Source: Actinomadura violacea (GTDB lineage Bacteria > Actinomycetota > Actinomycetes > Streptosporangiales > Streptosporangiaceae). From it: a stretch of DNA of 64,000 bases. Numbering within the stretch: the stretch's first letter is position 1; each line of letters begins with the position of its first letter. Of the stretch, positions 1 through 9,174 are shown one piece after another. The translations under genes and the position numbers were made by a program. The stretch spans positions 88,760 to 152,759 of the forward strand of contig NZ_JAGEPF010000028.1 of NCBI RefSeq assembly GCF_017573465.1, written 5' to 3'. The notes under the pieces were generated by a model. The model was not told the DNA's origin. It searched no databases and worked only from the letters and a program-made list of their open reading frames with translations.

Positions 1-1359
1 AGCCCGGTCAGCCAGGCGCCGGCGGCGGGCGCCGCGGACGTTCGGGCGGTCCGCGACCACGCGCGTTCGGCCGCCCGCACGGTGGCGAGGCTCGCGCCGG
101 CGTCGCGGGCCGAGGTGCTGGAGAAGGCGTCGCGCGCCGCCACCGAGAACCGCGACGGGCTCGCCCGGCTCCTCGCCCTGGAACTGGGAAAGCCGCTCAA
201 GGACGGGCGCGGCGAGATCGACCGGGTCGCCGACACGTTCGCCGTGTGCGCCGCCGAGGCCCGGCGGATCGGCGGGGACAACCTGCCGGTGGCCGGATGG
301 GCGCGCGGCACCGGCAACACCGCCTTCACCTACCGGGCCCCGGCCGGCGTCGCCCTGGCCATCACGCCGTTCAACGCCCCCGCGAACCTCCTCGCGCACA
401 AGCTGGGCGCCTCGTTCGCCGCCGGCAACACCACGATCGTCAAGGCACCGCCCCAGGCGCCCGCCGTGTCCACGGCGATCGTGGCGCTGCTGGTCGAGGC
501 CGGGATGCCGTACGAGGCCGTCCAGCTGCTGCACGGGGACGGGGCCGTGGGCGCCGAGCTGTGCGCCGCGGACGAGGTCGCCGTCATCAGCTTCACCGGC
601 AGTGCCGCGACCGGGAACGCGGTCGCGAGGGCGGCCGGGGCCAAGCGCCTGGTGCTGGAGCTGGGCGGCAACGCCGCGACGATCGTGTGCGAGGACGCCG
701 ACATAGCCGAAGCCGCCCGGATCTGCGCCCGCACCGGCTACAGCAACTCCGGCCAGAGCTGCATCTCCGTCCAGCGCGTGTACGTGCACCGGTCCAGGTT
801 CGAGGAGTTCCTCGACCTGTTCACCGGCCACGTGGAGTCGCTGACCGTGGGCGACCCCCTGGACCCCGGCACCGACGTCGGCTCGATGGTCGACGACGAC
901 GCGGCCGAACGCGTCGTGCGGTGGAGCGCGGAGGCCGCCGAGGCGGGCGCCCGCGTGCTGCTCGGCGGCAAGCGCGACGGTGCCACGGCGATGCCCACGA
1001 TCGTCGCCGACCCGCCCGCCACCTGCTCGGTCGTCAGGGAGGAGGCCTTCGGCGCACTCGTCGCGGTGCTCCCGTTCGACGATCTGGACCAGGCGATCGA
1101 GCAGTGCAACGAGAGCCGGTACGGGCTCCAGGCCGGCCTGTTCACCCGGGACATGGACCGGATCATCACCGCGTGGCGCGACCTGGAGGTCGGCGGGCTC
1201 GTCGTCAACGGGTCGTCCAACTTCCGGCTGGACCACGTGCCGTTCGGTGGCGTCAAGGATTCCGGCTTCGGGCGCGAGTCGCCCCGGTGCATGATCGACG
1301 ACTACACCGTCGTCAAGACGATGATGCTGCGCGGCACCTCCCTGTGGGGCACCGCGTGA
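1..1359 (+). CDS. aldehyde dehydrogenase (5' end outside window)
   Basis: NAD(P)-dependent aldehyde dehydrogenase oxidising an aldehyde to the acid. The reading frame is open from base 1; the first in-frame GTG (82) lies inside the expected N-terminal helix region, so the true start is upstream and at least 452 residues are coded, near the family's usual 470-500. The Rossmann and catalytic parts are seen: the ELGG motif with the general-base Glu, and the nucleophile Cys in SGQSC about 35 residues later. The stop overlaps the GTG start of the alcohol dehydrogenase, so they are translationally coupled. With the following TPP enzyme and Liv importer it probably belongs to one catabolic route. 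Substrate unknown. Confidence 0.9.
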   Translation, partial: SPVSQAPAAGAADVRAVRDHARSAARTVARLAPASRAEVLEKASRAATENRDGLARLLALELGKPLKDGRGEIDRVADTFAVCAAEARRIGGDNLPVAGWARGTGNTAFTYRAPAGVALAITPFNAPANLLAHKLGASFAAGNTTIVKAPPQAPAVSTAIVALLVEAGMPYEAVQLLHGDGAVGAELCAADEVAVISFTGSAATGNAVARAAGAKRLVLELGGNAATIVCEDADIAEAARICARTGYSNSGQSCISVQRVYVHRSRFEEFLDLFTGHVESLTVGDPLDPGTDVGSMVDDDAAERVVRWSAEAAEAGARVLLGGKRDGATAMPTIVADPPATCSVVREEAFGALVAVLPFDDLDQAIEQCNESRYGLQAGLFTRDMDRIITAWRDLEVGGLVVNGSSNFRLDHVPFGGVKDSGFGRESPRCMIDDYTVVKTMMLRGTSLWGTA

Positions 1360-2357
1360 AGGCGGCCGTCCTGCTCGCGCCGGACGACGTCGCCGTGGTC
1401 GACGACCGGCCGGAGCCGTCCTGCGGCCCGCGGGACGTCGTCGTCGCCGTCCACGGTGTCGGCCTCTGCGGGTCCGACCTGGCCGTCGTCTCGGGGCGCC
1501 GCCCGGTGCCCGCCCTGCCCTGGGTGCTCGGGCACGAGGCGTTCGGCGTCGTCGTCGCCACCGGCGACGAGGTCGCCGACCGGTCGCCGGGGCAGCGCGT
1601 CGTCATCGAACCGAACTATCCCTGCCTGGAATGTTCGGACTGCCGGACCGCTGCGACGGCGGGCTGCCGCCGCCGCCGAGCCGTCGGCATCACCGAGCCC
1701 GGACTGCTCGCCGAACGCGTCGCGGTCCCCGCGCGGTTCACCTGGCCCGTTCCCGAATCCTGGGACGACGCCGACGCGGTGTGCGTCGAGCCGTTCGCGG
1801 TCGCGCTCAACGCCGTCCGCATGAGCGGCCTCGCCAGGGGCGACAGATGCCTGGTCGTCGGCGCCGGCTCGCAGGGGCTGCTCGTCTCCCTGGCCGTCGC
1901 GCACGCCGGTGGAGAGCCCTACATCATCGAGCCCCACGAAGGACGCCGCGCCCTGGCGCTCGAACTCGGTGCGCACGATGCCGGCTCGCTCGCCGCGGCG
2001 ACGGCCTTCCCCGCGGTGATCGAGACCTCCGGCGCACCGGAGGCGTTCGAACGGGCACTGGAACGCACCGCGCCCGGCGGTTCCCTCATCGCCGTCGGCC
2101 AGAGCCCGCGCCCCGCCCGGCTCACCACCTTCACCCTCGTGCAGCAGCGGCTGACCGTCCGCGGCTGCCTCATCTACGACCACCCGGCGGACTTCCGCCG
2201 CACCATCGCGATGCTCGACGAGCACGACCTGCATCCCGGCCGTGTCCTGCGCGAACGCTTCGAGTTCGCCGAGGCGCCGAAGGCGTTCGCACGCGCCGCC
2301 GAGATCGCCGGCAAGACCTGGATCAGCCTGCCCCGAACCGAGGAGATGCCCTCATGA
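1356..2357 (+). CDS. zinc-dependent medium-chain alcohol dehydrogenase
   Basis: MDR-family alcohol/polyol dehydrogenase of 333 residues, starting at a GTG that overlaps the previous stop. It shows the catalytic-zinc region (GLCGSD, GHE), the structural-zinc four-cysteine loop in the spacing C-x2-C-x2-C-x7-C (PCLECSDC...GC), and a Rossmann motif (VVGAGSQG). It would interconvert an alcohol and a carbonyl with NAD(P). It is somewhat short for the family (usually about 340-350) but has no missing block. Its stop overlaps the ATG of the TPP enzyme. The pairing with an aldehyde dehydrogenase suggests stepwise oxidation of an alcohol; the substrate cannot be read from the sequence. Confidence 0.9.
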   Translation: MKAAVLLAPDDVAVVDDRPEPSCGPRDVVVAVHGVGLCGSDLAVVSGRRPVPALPWVLGHEAFGVVVATGDEVADRSPGQRVVIEPNYPCLECSDCRTAATAGCRRRRAVGITEPGLLAERVAVPARFTWPVPESWDDADAVCVEPFAVALNAVRMSGLARGDRCLVVGAGSQGLLVSLAVAHAGGEPYIIEPHEGRRALALELGAHDAGSLAAATAFPAVIETSGAPEAFERALERTAPGGSLIAVGQSPRPARLTTFTLVQQRLTVRGCLIYDHPADFRRTIAMLDEHDLHPGRVLRERFEFAEAPKAFARAAEIAGKTWISLPRTEEMPS

Positions 2358-4174
2358 CCGTGGACGTCCGGCCCCAGAGCGACCCCGCGGTGGCGGTGTC
2401 CGCGGCGGAGGCGCTCGTCCGGCAGCTCGAAGGCTACGGCGTCGAGTACGTCTTCGGGACCTGCGGCCACACCAACATCGCCCTGCTGGACGTGCTGGGC
2501 CGCAGCCCGATCGAGTTCGTCATCGCCCGGCACGAGCAGGCCGCCGCGCACGCCGCCGACGGCTACGCCCGCGCGTCCGGACGGCCGGGCGTCCTGCTCG
2601 TGCACGTCGGGCCCGGCATGATGAACGCCGTCACCGGCGTGGCGACCGCCGCGCTCGACTCCGTCCCGCTGGTCGCCATCGCCGGGGACGTGCCGTCCTA
2701 CTACCGGGGGCGGCATCCGCACCAGGAGGTCAACCTCCACAACGACGCGGACCAGACCGCCATCTACCGGCCGTTCGTCAAGCGCGCCTGGCATGTGCAC
2801 CGCGCCGAGGACCTCGGGCGGTTCACCGAGCGGGCGTTCTGGACCGCCACCTCCGGACGTCCCGGGGCGGTTCTGCTGAACGTCCCCATGGACCTGTTCT
2901 CCCGCCCGGTCACCCCTGCGGACCATCCGCTCCCCGCGTACGAGTCCATCCCCGACCTGCCGGCCTCGACCGCCGAGCGCATCGCGGCGCGCCTCGCCGA
3001 GGCCGAGCGTCCGCTGATCTACCTCGGCGGCGGGCTGCGGGGTGAGACGGGCCGTCGCGCGCTGCTGTCCCTCGCCGAGCATCTGGACGTTCCGATCGTC
3101 CATTCGCTGATGGGCAAGGGCGCCGTCCCCGACGACCACCCGCTGCTGCTCGGCATGCCGGGCTTCTGGGGACTGCGGACCACCAACGACTACGCGCGCG
3201 ACGCCGACGTCGTCCTGGCCCTCGCGACCAGGTTCGCCGAGACCGACGCCAGCTCCTGGGACGACCGCTACACCTGGAACATCGGCGGCCTGGACTCCCC
3301 GGAGCCGTCGGGCCGGCTCATCCAGATCGACATCGACGCCGCGGAGATCGGGCGCAACTACCCGGTCGAGATCGGCGCCGTCGCCGACGTGACTCTCGCG
3401 GTCGAGGCGATCGGCAAGGCCATGCTGGACGTCCACCCCGACCCCGTCGACCGCCCCCAGTTGCGCGAACGGATCCGCATCGCCCGCACCGAGCTGTTCG
3501 AGCAGAGCCGGGAGCGGGGCCGCGCCGCCGACTTCCCGCTCCGCCCCGAACGCATCCTCGCCGACCTCCGCGATGCGCTGCCGTCCGACGCGGTGCTGGT
3601 CACCGACGTCGGCTGGAACAAGAACGGCGTCGCCCAGTGCTACGAGCTGCCCGCCGAGGGCCGCTTCATCACGCCCGGCGGCGCGTCCACGATGGGCTTC
3701 GGCCCGGCGGCGGCGGTCGGTGTGCAGATCGGCGCCCCGGACCGCGTCGTGGTCGCGCTCGTCGGTGACGGCGGGATGAGCGCGCAGCTCCCCGCGGTCC
3801 CCATGGCGGTCGAGCAGGGACTGCCGGTGATCTTCGTGGTGATGAACAACCGCGCCCACGGCACGATCGCCGACCTGCAGGCCGCCAACTTCGGTGCGAG
3901 CCACGGCTGCGAGTTCCGCGATCCCGAAGGCCGCCCCTACAGCCCCGACTTCGCCGCCTACGCCGAGGCGTGCGGAGCCGACGGACACCGGATCACCGCA
4001 ACGGACGCCCTGCTGCCGGCGTTGCGCGCTGCCATCGCCGCACGCCGCCCGGCCGTCCTGGACGTCCCGATGGTCAACGAGCCCGTGCCCACACCCGGGC
4101 ACTGGAACATCAACGACATCTACCAGGGTGTCTTCCCCGACGACAGCGGCCACCCCTCGCCGTCCACCGCCTGA
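2354..4174 (+). CDS. thiamine-diphosphate-dependent enzyme (acetolactate synthase-like)
   Basis: A 606-residue protein with the three-domain fold of the acetolactate synthase/benzoylformate decarboxylase superfamily. The N-terminal pyrimidine-binding domain carries the catalytic Glu61 (ARHEQ), a middle domain follows, and the C-terminal pyrophosphate-binding domain has the GDG...NN motif at about residues 471-499. Start ATG overlaps the upstream stop. No small regulatory subunit gene (ilvN type) is nearby and the gene sits in a catabolic operon, so a decarboxylase, lyase or carboligase on a 2-oxo acid is more likely than branched-chain amino acid synthesis. Sulfoacetaldehyde acetyltransferase, oxalyl-CoA decarboxylase-like and benzoylformate decarboxylase-like roles remain open. 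Confidence 0.85.
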   Translation: MTVDVRPQSDPAVAVSAAEALVRQLEGYGVEYVFGTCGHTNIALLDVLGRSPIEFVIARHEQAAAHAADGYARASGRPGVLLVHVGPGMMNAVTGVATAALDSVPLVAIAGDVPSYYRGRHPHQEVNLHNDADQTAIYRPFVKRAWHVHRAEDLGRFTERAFWTATSGRPGAVLLNVPMDLFSRPVTPADHPLPAYESIPDLPASTAERIAARLAEAERPLIYLGGGLRGETGRRALLSLAEHLDVPIVHSLMGKGAVPDDHPLLLGMPGFWGLRTTNDYARDADVVLALATRFAETDASSWDDRYTWNIGGLDSPEPSGRLIQIDIDAAEIGRNYPVEIGAVADVTLAVEAIGKAMLDVHPDPVDRPQLRERIRIARTELFEQSRERGRAADFPLRPERILADLRDALPSDAVLVTDVGWNKNGVAQCYELPAEGRFITPGGASTMGFGPAAAVGVQIGAPDRVVVALVGDGGMSAQLPAVPMAVEQGLPVIFVVMNNRAHGTIADLQAANFGASHGCEFRDPEGRPYSPDFAAYAEACGADGHRITATDALLPALRAAIAARRPAVLDVPMVNEPVPTPGHWNINDIYQGVFPDDSGHPSPSTA

Positions 4175-4229
4175 GCCCGCCTTCCGGGCACCCATCCACC
4201 CCGACATCCCCACCCACCGAGGTGAATCC

Positions 4230-5387
4230 ATGCGCACCACCCCCCGACTCCGTGTCTCCGCCCTGGCCGCCGGAGTCCTCGCTGCGGGCCTGACCGCGGC
4301 CTGCGGCGCCCCCGGTGAGTCGAAGGACTCCGGCTCCGGCGGCAGCGGCCCCATCAAGATCGCAGTGGTCGACGCGCAGAGCGGGCAGCTCAGCTCGCTC
4401 GGCAAGTGGGAGTACAAGGGCGCCAAGCTCGCCGTCGACGAATGGAACAAGGCCGGCGGCATCAACGGCCGCACCGTCAAACTCGACGTCTTCGACGACC
4501 AGGGCGACCCGACCGTCGGCACGAACATCGCCCGCAAGATCGGCAGCCAGCACTACATCGCGATGATCGGCACCGCGGAGAGCGCCGTCACCATCGCGAT
4601 GGCGCCGACCCTGCGCCAGGAGGGGATCCCGAACATCGCCTCGGGGCAGTCCAACGGGATGGTGGCGCTCAAGAGCCCGTTCCTGTTCCTCAACGGGCCC
4701 ACGTCCACGACCTACGACGAGACGCTCGCCAAGTACGTCGTGGACACCAGGAAGATGAAGAAGATCGCGATGATCAGCAACAACGGCTCCTACGGGAAGG
4801 GGGAGCACGACGCGTTCCTCAAGGCGCTGACCGACCGCGGCATCAAGCCGGTCGCCGACGAGACCGTCACCACCGACCAGAAGGACTTCAGCGCCCAGCT
4901 GACCAAGATCCGGCAGAAGTCGCCGGACGTCGTCTTCATCGGCTCGGAGGAGGTCGAGTCCGGCCTCATCGTCAAGCAGGCCCGCGACCTCGGCATCGAC
5001 GCGCCGTTCGCCGGCGCCGCCCCGCAGGGCACCCCCGTCTACCGCGACACCGCGGGCGTGAAGAACGTCGAGGGCACCATCGTCAGCTCGCCCTACCTCA
5101 GCAACGACGTCAGCGACGCGTCCAAGAAGTTCGCCGCCGCCTACAAGGCCGCCTATGGCGAGGACGCCGAACTGCACGGCGCCAAGGCCTACGACGGAAC
5201 CTCGATCCTGCTCACCGCGCTGAAGAACAGCGGCGTCGCGACGGGCAAGAAGCTGGCCGAGGCGATCCGCGCCGTGCAGTACCAGGGGCTGCTCGGCGAC
5301 TTCCACTACGACGAGACCGGGGTCGGGATCAAGGCGACCTCCATCGGGATCATGAAGAACGGGACCGTCGTCAAGGCCGGCGGCTGA
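4230..5387 (+). CDS. ABC transporter substrate-binding lipoprotein, Liv family
   Basis: Extracytoplasmic ligand-binding lipoprotein of 385 residues (periplasmic binding protein type 1 fold, LivJ/Leu-Ile-Val family). A signal peptide ends in lipobox LTAAC; a Ser/Gly-rich linker and then the ligand domain follow, starting about residue 40 (IKIAVVDAQSG). The ATG has AGGTGAAT just upstream. It delivers the solute to the permeases coded immediately downstream. Family members bind branched-chain amino acids, amides, aromatic acids or other carboxylates, so the operon enzymes, not the binding protein, are the better guide to substrate. Confidence 0.92.
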   Translation: MRTTPRLRVSALAAGVLAAGLTAACGAPGESKDSGSGGSGPIKIAVVDAQSGQLSSLGKWEYKGAKLAVDEWNKAGGINGRTVKLDVFDDQGDPTVGTNIARKIGSQHYIAMIGTAESAVTIAMAPTLRQEGIPNIASGQSNGMVALKSPFLFLNGPTSTTYDETLAKYVVDTRKMKKIAMISNNGSYGKGEHDAFLKALTDRGIKPVADETVTTDQKDFSAQLTKIRQKSPDVVFIGSEEVESGLIVKQARDLGIDAPFAGAAPQGTPVYRDTAGVKNVEGTIVSSPYLSNDVSDASKKFAAAYKAAYGEDAELHGAKAYDGTSILLTALKNSGVATGKKLAEAIRAVQYQGLLGDFHYDETGVGIKATSIGIMKNGTVVKAGG

Positions 5388-5487
5388 CCGGCGGACGCCC
5401 CGGACGACCGACGGCGGCCGGGCCCCGCGCCCGGCCGCCCGCCCTCGTCCCCGCCGGTCCGCGGGCCGGCCGCGCAGAAAGAGAACC

Positions 5488-6357
5488 ATGCAGGTCTTCC
5501 TTCAGACGCTGATAGGCGGGCTGAGCCTCGGCGCGATCTACGCCCTGGTGGCGATGGGGTTCTCCCTCGTCTACCGCACGATGGGCCTGGTCAACTTCGC
5601 GCACGCCGACGTGCTCATGATCGGCGCGTACGCCGCGTCCACCTTCTACATGTCGACCAAGCTGCCCTTCGCCCTGGCGATGGTGCTGGCCATCGCGGTG
5701 ACCGGGCTCATCGGGCTGTTCATCGAGCGGGTGCTGCGCCCGCTGGAGAACAAGGACTTCACCCTGATGCTGATCGGCACGATCGGGTTCGGGATGGTGC
5801 TGCAGGCCGTGGCCGTGCTGATCTGGGGCGCGACCGGACGGGCCGTCCGGACCCCGGTCGGCGGCGCGCCGCTGGAGTTCTTCGGGCTCCGCGTCCGCAC
5901 CTACGACCTGGTCGTGCTGGCCATCGCCGCGGTGGCGGTGTTCCTCCTGGTCGCGTTCCTGCAGCGGACCAAGATGGGCGCCGCGATGCAGGCGGTCGCG
6001 ATGGACCACGAGGCGGCCACCGCGGTCGGCATCCACGTCGGCCGCAGCAACGCGATCGCGTTCGCGATCGGAGCCGGGCTCGCCGCGCTCGCGGGCGGGC
6101 TCGTCGGCCCGCTGCTGTACGTGAACCCGACGATGGGCGGCACCATCGGCATCAAGGGCTTCGCGGCGGCGATGCTCGGCGGCTGCGGCAACATCCCGGG
6201 GGCCATCGTCGGCGGCTTCGCGATCGGGGTGCTGGACTCCTTCGCCGCCGGCCACTTCCAGGGCTACTCCGAACTGGTGGTGTTCCTGGTCTTCACCGTG
6301 GCCATCATGATCCGCCCGACGGGCCTGTTCGGCGAGACGACGGTGAGCCGGGCATGA
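5488..6357 (+). CDS. branched-chain amino acid-type ABC permease (LivH family)
   Basis: Integral membrane subunit of 289 residues with about eight hydrophobic segments and the LivH-type opening (FLQTLIGGLSLGAIYALVAMG). It forms the heterodimeric channel with the permease half of the next gene. The ATG has an AAAGAGA ribosome site. It is preceded by a 100-base G+C-rich gap after the binding-protein gene and its stop overlaps the next ATG. Solute class inferred only from the operon. Confidence 0.93.
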   Translation: MQVFLQTLIGGLSLGAIYALVAMGFSLVYRTMGLVNFAHADVLMIGAYAASTFYMSTKLPFALAMVLAIAVTGLIGLFIERVLRPLENKDFTLMLIGTIGFGMVLQAVAVLIWGATGRAVRTPVGGAPLEFFGLRVRTYDLVVLAIAAVAVFLLVAFLQRTKMGAAMQAVAMDHEAATAVGIHVGRSNAIAFAIGAGLAALAGGLVGPLLYVNPTMGGTIGIKGFAAAMLGGCGNIPGAIVGGFAIGVLDSFAAGHFQGYSELVVFLVFTVAIMIRPTGLFGETTVSRA

Positions 6358-8213
6358 ACGCTCTCCTCAGGAACCGCAGGGCCCCGAAGCTCGGGACGCT
6401 GGCGGTGTTCGTCGTCATCGCGTGGCTGCTGCCCTACACGGTCGGCAGTTATGCCATCCACGTCGTCGACATCGCGCTGGTGTTCGCGCTGCTGGCGATC
6501 GGCATGGGCCTGGCCATGGGCATCGCCGGGCAGATCAACCTGGCGCAGATCGCCTTCTTCGGCGTGAGCGCCTACGCGACCGCGATCCTCACCACCCACA
6601 ACGGGCTCGGGTTCTGGCCCGCCGCCGTGCTGGCGCTAATCGCGTCCGCGCTGATCGGGCTGCTGGTCGGCGTCCCGGCGCTGCGGATGCAGTCGCACTA
6701 CCTCGGGATCGTCACGCTCGGGCTCGCCCTGGGCTTCATCAACTGGACGACCAACGCCGAGGTGGCGGGCGGCGCCGAGGGCATCTCGGCGATCCCCGTC
6801 CCGCCGATGTTCGGCGTCGACCTGTCCAGCGAGTACCTGTACTACTACCTCGAAGTGGTCGTGTTCGCGCTCGCCCTGGCCTTCGGGCTGTTCGTGGTCC
6901 GCACCGGTCTTGGCCGCCGGCTGATGGCGATGCGCGACGACCCGCTCGCCGCCGGCGCGGTCGGCGCGGAGATCCCGCTGCTGCGGATGACGGCGTTCAT
7001 GCTGTCGAGCGTGTTCGGCGGCCTCGCCGGCGTGCTGTACGCGGGCCTCATCCGCTACATCGCACCCGACACCTTCAACATCTCCAACATGTTCCTGCTG
7101 CTGGCGATGGTCGTGATCGGCGGCCGGCAGAGCCTCGTCGGCTGCGTCGTCGGCGCCGTCGGCCTGACCCTGATCCGCGAGCAGCTGGTGGACCATCCCA
7201 CCTACGCGCAGCTCGGCTTCGGCATCGTCGTGGTCGTCATGGTGGTGTTCGCGCCCACCGGGCTCGCGGGAATCCCCGCCCGCGCCAAGGCGCTTCTGGA
7301 CCGCCGCCTCGGCAGGACCGCGGAACGGTCCGTCCTGCGGCCGTTCGAACCCTACGAGCCCGCCGCGGTCGGTACCCGGGAGGCCGGCGATCCGGCGGCC
7401 GGCGGCTCGCGCCCCATGCTCGAGATCAGCGACATCGCCAAGCAGTTCCGCGGCCTCAAGGCGCTCAAGGACGTGTCGCTCACGGTCGAGCGCGGCGAGA
7501 TCCGCGGCATCGTCGGCCCGAACGGTTCGGGGAAGACCACGCTGTTCAACGTCATCAGCGGCTTCTACCGGCCCTCCGGCGGGCGGGTGCTGATGGACGG
7601 GCAGACCGTCTCCGGGGTCCGGCCGTACCGGCTTTCGCGGCACGGTCTGGCCCGCACCTTCCAGAACCTGCGGCTGTTCGGGGAGCTGACCGTCCGGGAC
7701 AACCTGCTGGTCGCCCTCGACCGGTCCCGGACGCATGCGATCTGGCGGTACGCGCTGTGGCCCGTCGGCGTCTGGCGGCAGGAGCGCCGCCTGCACCGGC
7801 AGGCCGACGACCTGCTTCGCCGCTTCGGGCTGGCCGAGTTCGCCGCGGCGGCGCCCGGCTCCCTGCCCTACGGCATCCAGCGCCGGATCGAGATCGCCCG
7901 CGCGATGGCCGGGTCGCCGCGCCTGCTGCTGCTCGACGAGCCCGCCGCCGGCCTCAACGGCGAGGAGGTGCGCCAGCTCTCGGAGATCGTGCGGTCCATC
8001 CGCGACAGCGGCGTCACGGTCGTGCTCATCGAGCACAACATGGGCCTGGTGATGTCGCTGTGCGAGCGGGTGACCGTCCTGGCCGGCGGGTCGGTGATCG
8101 CCGAGGGGACGCCCGCGGAGGTCGTCGCGGACCACGCGGTGATCGAGGCCTACCTCGGGGACTCCGCGATGGCCGGCATGCCGCTTCCGAACAGCACCGA
8201 GGTGAGCTCATGA
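6354..8213 (+). CDS. fused LivM-type permease and LivG-type ATPase
   Basis: A 619-residue fusion. Residues about 1-310 are a LivM-family membrane permease (hydrophobic helices, GIAGQINLAQ signature). After a linker rich in Ala, Gly and Arg, residues 355-619 are a LivG-family ATPase with Walker A GPNGSGKT at 388-395, an LPYGIQRRIEIARA stretch at the signature-motif position (degenerate from LSGGQ) and Walker B LLLLDEP. Fusing permease and ATPase into one chain fixes their stoichiometry and is known among actinobacterial Liv transporters. There is no internal stop, and the start overlaps livH by ATGA. The ATPase half is in the cytoplasm and energises import. Confidence 0.92.
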   Translation: MNALLRNRRAPKLGTLAVFVVIAWLLPYTVGSYAIHVVDIALVFALLAIGMGLAMGIAGQINLAQIAFFGVSAYATAILTTHNGLGFWPAAVLALIASALIGLLVGVPALRMQSHYLGIVTLGLALGFINWTTNAEVAGGAEGISAIPVPPMFGVDLSSEYLYYYLEVVVFALALAFGLFVVRTGLGRRLMAMRDDPLAAGAVGAEIPLLRMTAFMLSSVFGGLAGVLYAGLIRYIAPDTFNISNMFLLLAMVVIGGRQSLVGCVVGAVGLTLIREQLVDHPTYAQLGFGIVVVVMVVFAPTGLAGIPARAKALLDRRLGRTAERSVLRPFEPYEPAAVGTREAGDPAAGGSRPMLEISDIAKQFRGLKALKDVSLTVERGEIRGIVGPNGSGKTTLFNVISGFYRPSGGRVLMDGQTVSGVRPYRLSRHGLARTFQNLRLFGELTVRDNLLVALDRSRTHAIWRYALWPVGVWRQERRLHRQADDLLRRFGLAEFAAAAPGSLPYGIQRRIEIARAMAGSPRLLLLDEPAAGLNGEEVRQLSEIVRSIRDSGVTVVLIEHNMGLVMSLCERVTVLAGGSVIAEGTPAEVVADHAVIEAYLGDSAMAGMPLPNSTEVSS

Positions 8214-8977
8214 ACGCCGACACGACCGCCGGGAGCGGCGAGAGGACCGAGTCCGGCGCGGCCTCGGCGACCCTGACCGTGGAGAACCTCTCCGTCCACT
8301 ACGGCGGGGTCTGCGCGGTCAACTCGATCGGCTTCACGGTGGAGCCCGGCCGGTCGGTCGGGATCATCGGGGCGAACGGTGCGGGCAAGACCTCGACGCT
8401 CAAGGCCCTGATGGGGCTGGTCCCGCGCAGCGCGGGAAGGATCGTCTTCGGCGGCACGGACCTGACCAGGGTCAAGCCGCGCGACATCGTCCGGCACGGC
8501 ATCGGCTACGTTCCCGAGGGCCGGCACGTCTTCCCCGGCCTCACCGTAGAGAAGAACCTGATGCTCGGAGCCTACGCCCGTCCGTGGCGCAGCACTGAGA
8601 CGAAGGGGTCGCTCGCCGAGGTCTACGAGCTGTTCCCGGTGCTCGGGGAGATGCGGTCGCGGCTCGCCGGCGCGCTGTCCGGCGGGCAGCAGCAGATGCT
8701 CGCCGTCGGCCGGGCGCTGATGGCCCGGCCGCGGCTGATCCTGCTGGACGAGCCGTCCATGGGGCTGTCGCCCAAGCTCGTCGAGGACATCCTCGCCGTG
8801 CTGGTGCGGCTGCGGGAGGAGGGGTTGAGCCTGCTGCTGGTCGAGCAGAACGCGAAGCTGACGTTCGAGGCGACCAGCGACTGCGTGGTGATGGAGAACG
8901 GGGAGGTCGCGATGACCGGCACCTCCCGCGAACTGCGCGACGACGTCCAGGTCCGGCGCATCTACCTGGGGCTCTAG
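8210..8977 (+). CDS. ABC transporter ATPase, LivF family
   Basis: Second nucleotide-binding subunit of the importer, 255 residues. Walker A GANGAGKT at 54-61, signature LSGGQQQ, Walker B LILLDEPSMGL and the H-loop-equivalent region are present. An N-terminal tail of about 20 hydrophilic residues precedes the ATPase fold. The ATG overlaps the stop of the fused permease-ATPase. It is the last gene of the operon: a G+C-rich hairpin follows at once. Confidence 0.93.
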   Translation: MNADTTAGSGERTESGAASATLTVENLSVHYGGVCAVNSIGFTVEPGRSVGIIGANGAGKTSTLKALMGLVPRSAGRIVFGGTDLTRVKPRDIVRHGIGYVPEGRHVFPGLTVEKNLMLGAYARPWRSTETKGSLAEVYELFPVLGEMRSRLAGALSGGQQQMLAVGRALMARPRLILLDEPSMGLSPKLVEDILAVLVRLREEGLSLLLVEQNAKLTFEATSDCVVMENGEVAMTGTSRELRDDVQVRRIYLGL

Positions 8978-8982
8978 GTGGC

Positions 8983-9004
8983 GGCGCGGTCCAGGGGCCG
9001 CGCC
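8983..9004 (+). terminator. hairpin after livF-type gene
   Basis: Perfect 7-bp inverted repeat GGCGCGG/CCGCGCC with an 8-base loop, starting six bases after the livF-type stop. No U-tract follows, as is usual for actinobacterial terminators. Probably ends the catabolic/importer operon. Confidence 0.5.
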
Positions 9005-9102
9005 GTGCGCCGATGAGGCGCGGCCCCCTCGTCCCGTCGGCGGTGTGCGGTGCCCTGTTCGGGCCGTCGTACAGGCGCGGACGCCGATCGGGTGGTCATG
9101 CG

Positions 9103-9145
9103 AAAGCCCGCCGGCGGCCGGGGACGTCCCGGCCGGCCGGCGGGC
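9103..9145 (-). terminator. strong hairpin terminator for the ThuA-domain gene
   Basis: Arms at 9106-9122 and 9128-9145 pair over about 17 bp (GCCCGCCGGC.../...GCCGGCGGGC) with a 5-base loop and one bulge. Read on the minus strand the stem is followed by TTTCG, so it fits a rho-independent terminator for the minus-strand gene that ends at 9175, and could also stop leftward read-through into the livF-type gene. Confidence 0.65.
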
Positions 9146-9174
9146 GGAGGATGCGGGCGCCCGAGGGGTGCGGG

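Noticed and set aside
246..1355. Plus-strand extension of the alcohol dehydrogenase frame upstream into the aldehyde dehydrogenase
   Set aside because: Arg-rich shadow; the real start is the GTG at 1356 that overlaps the upstream stop.
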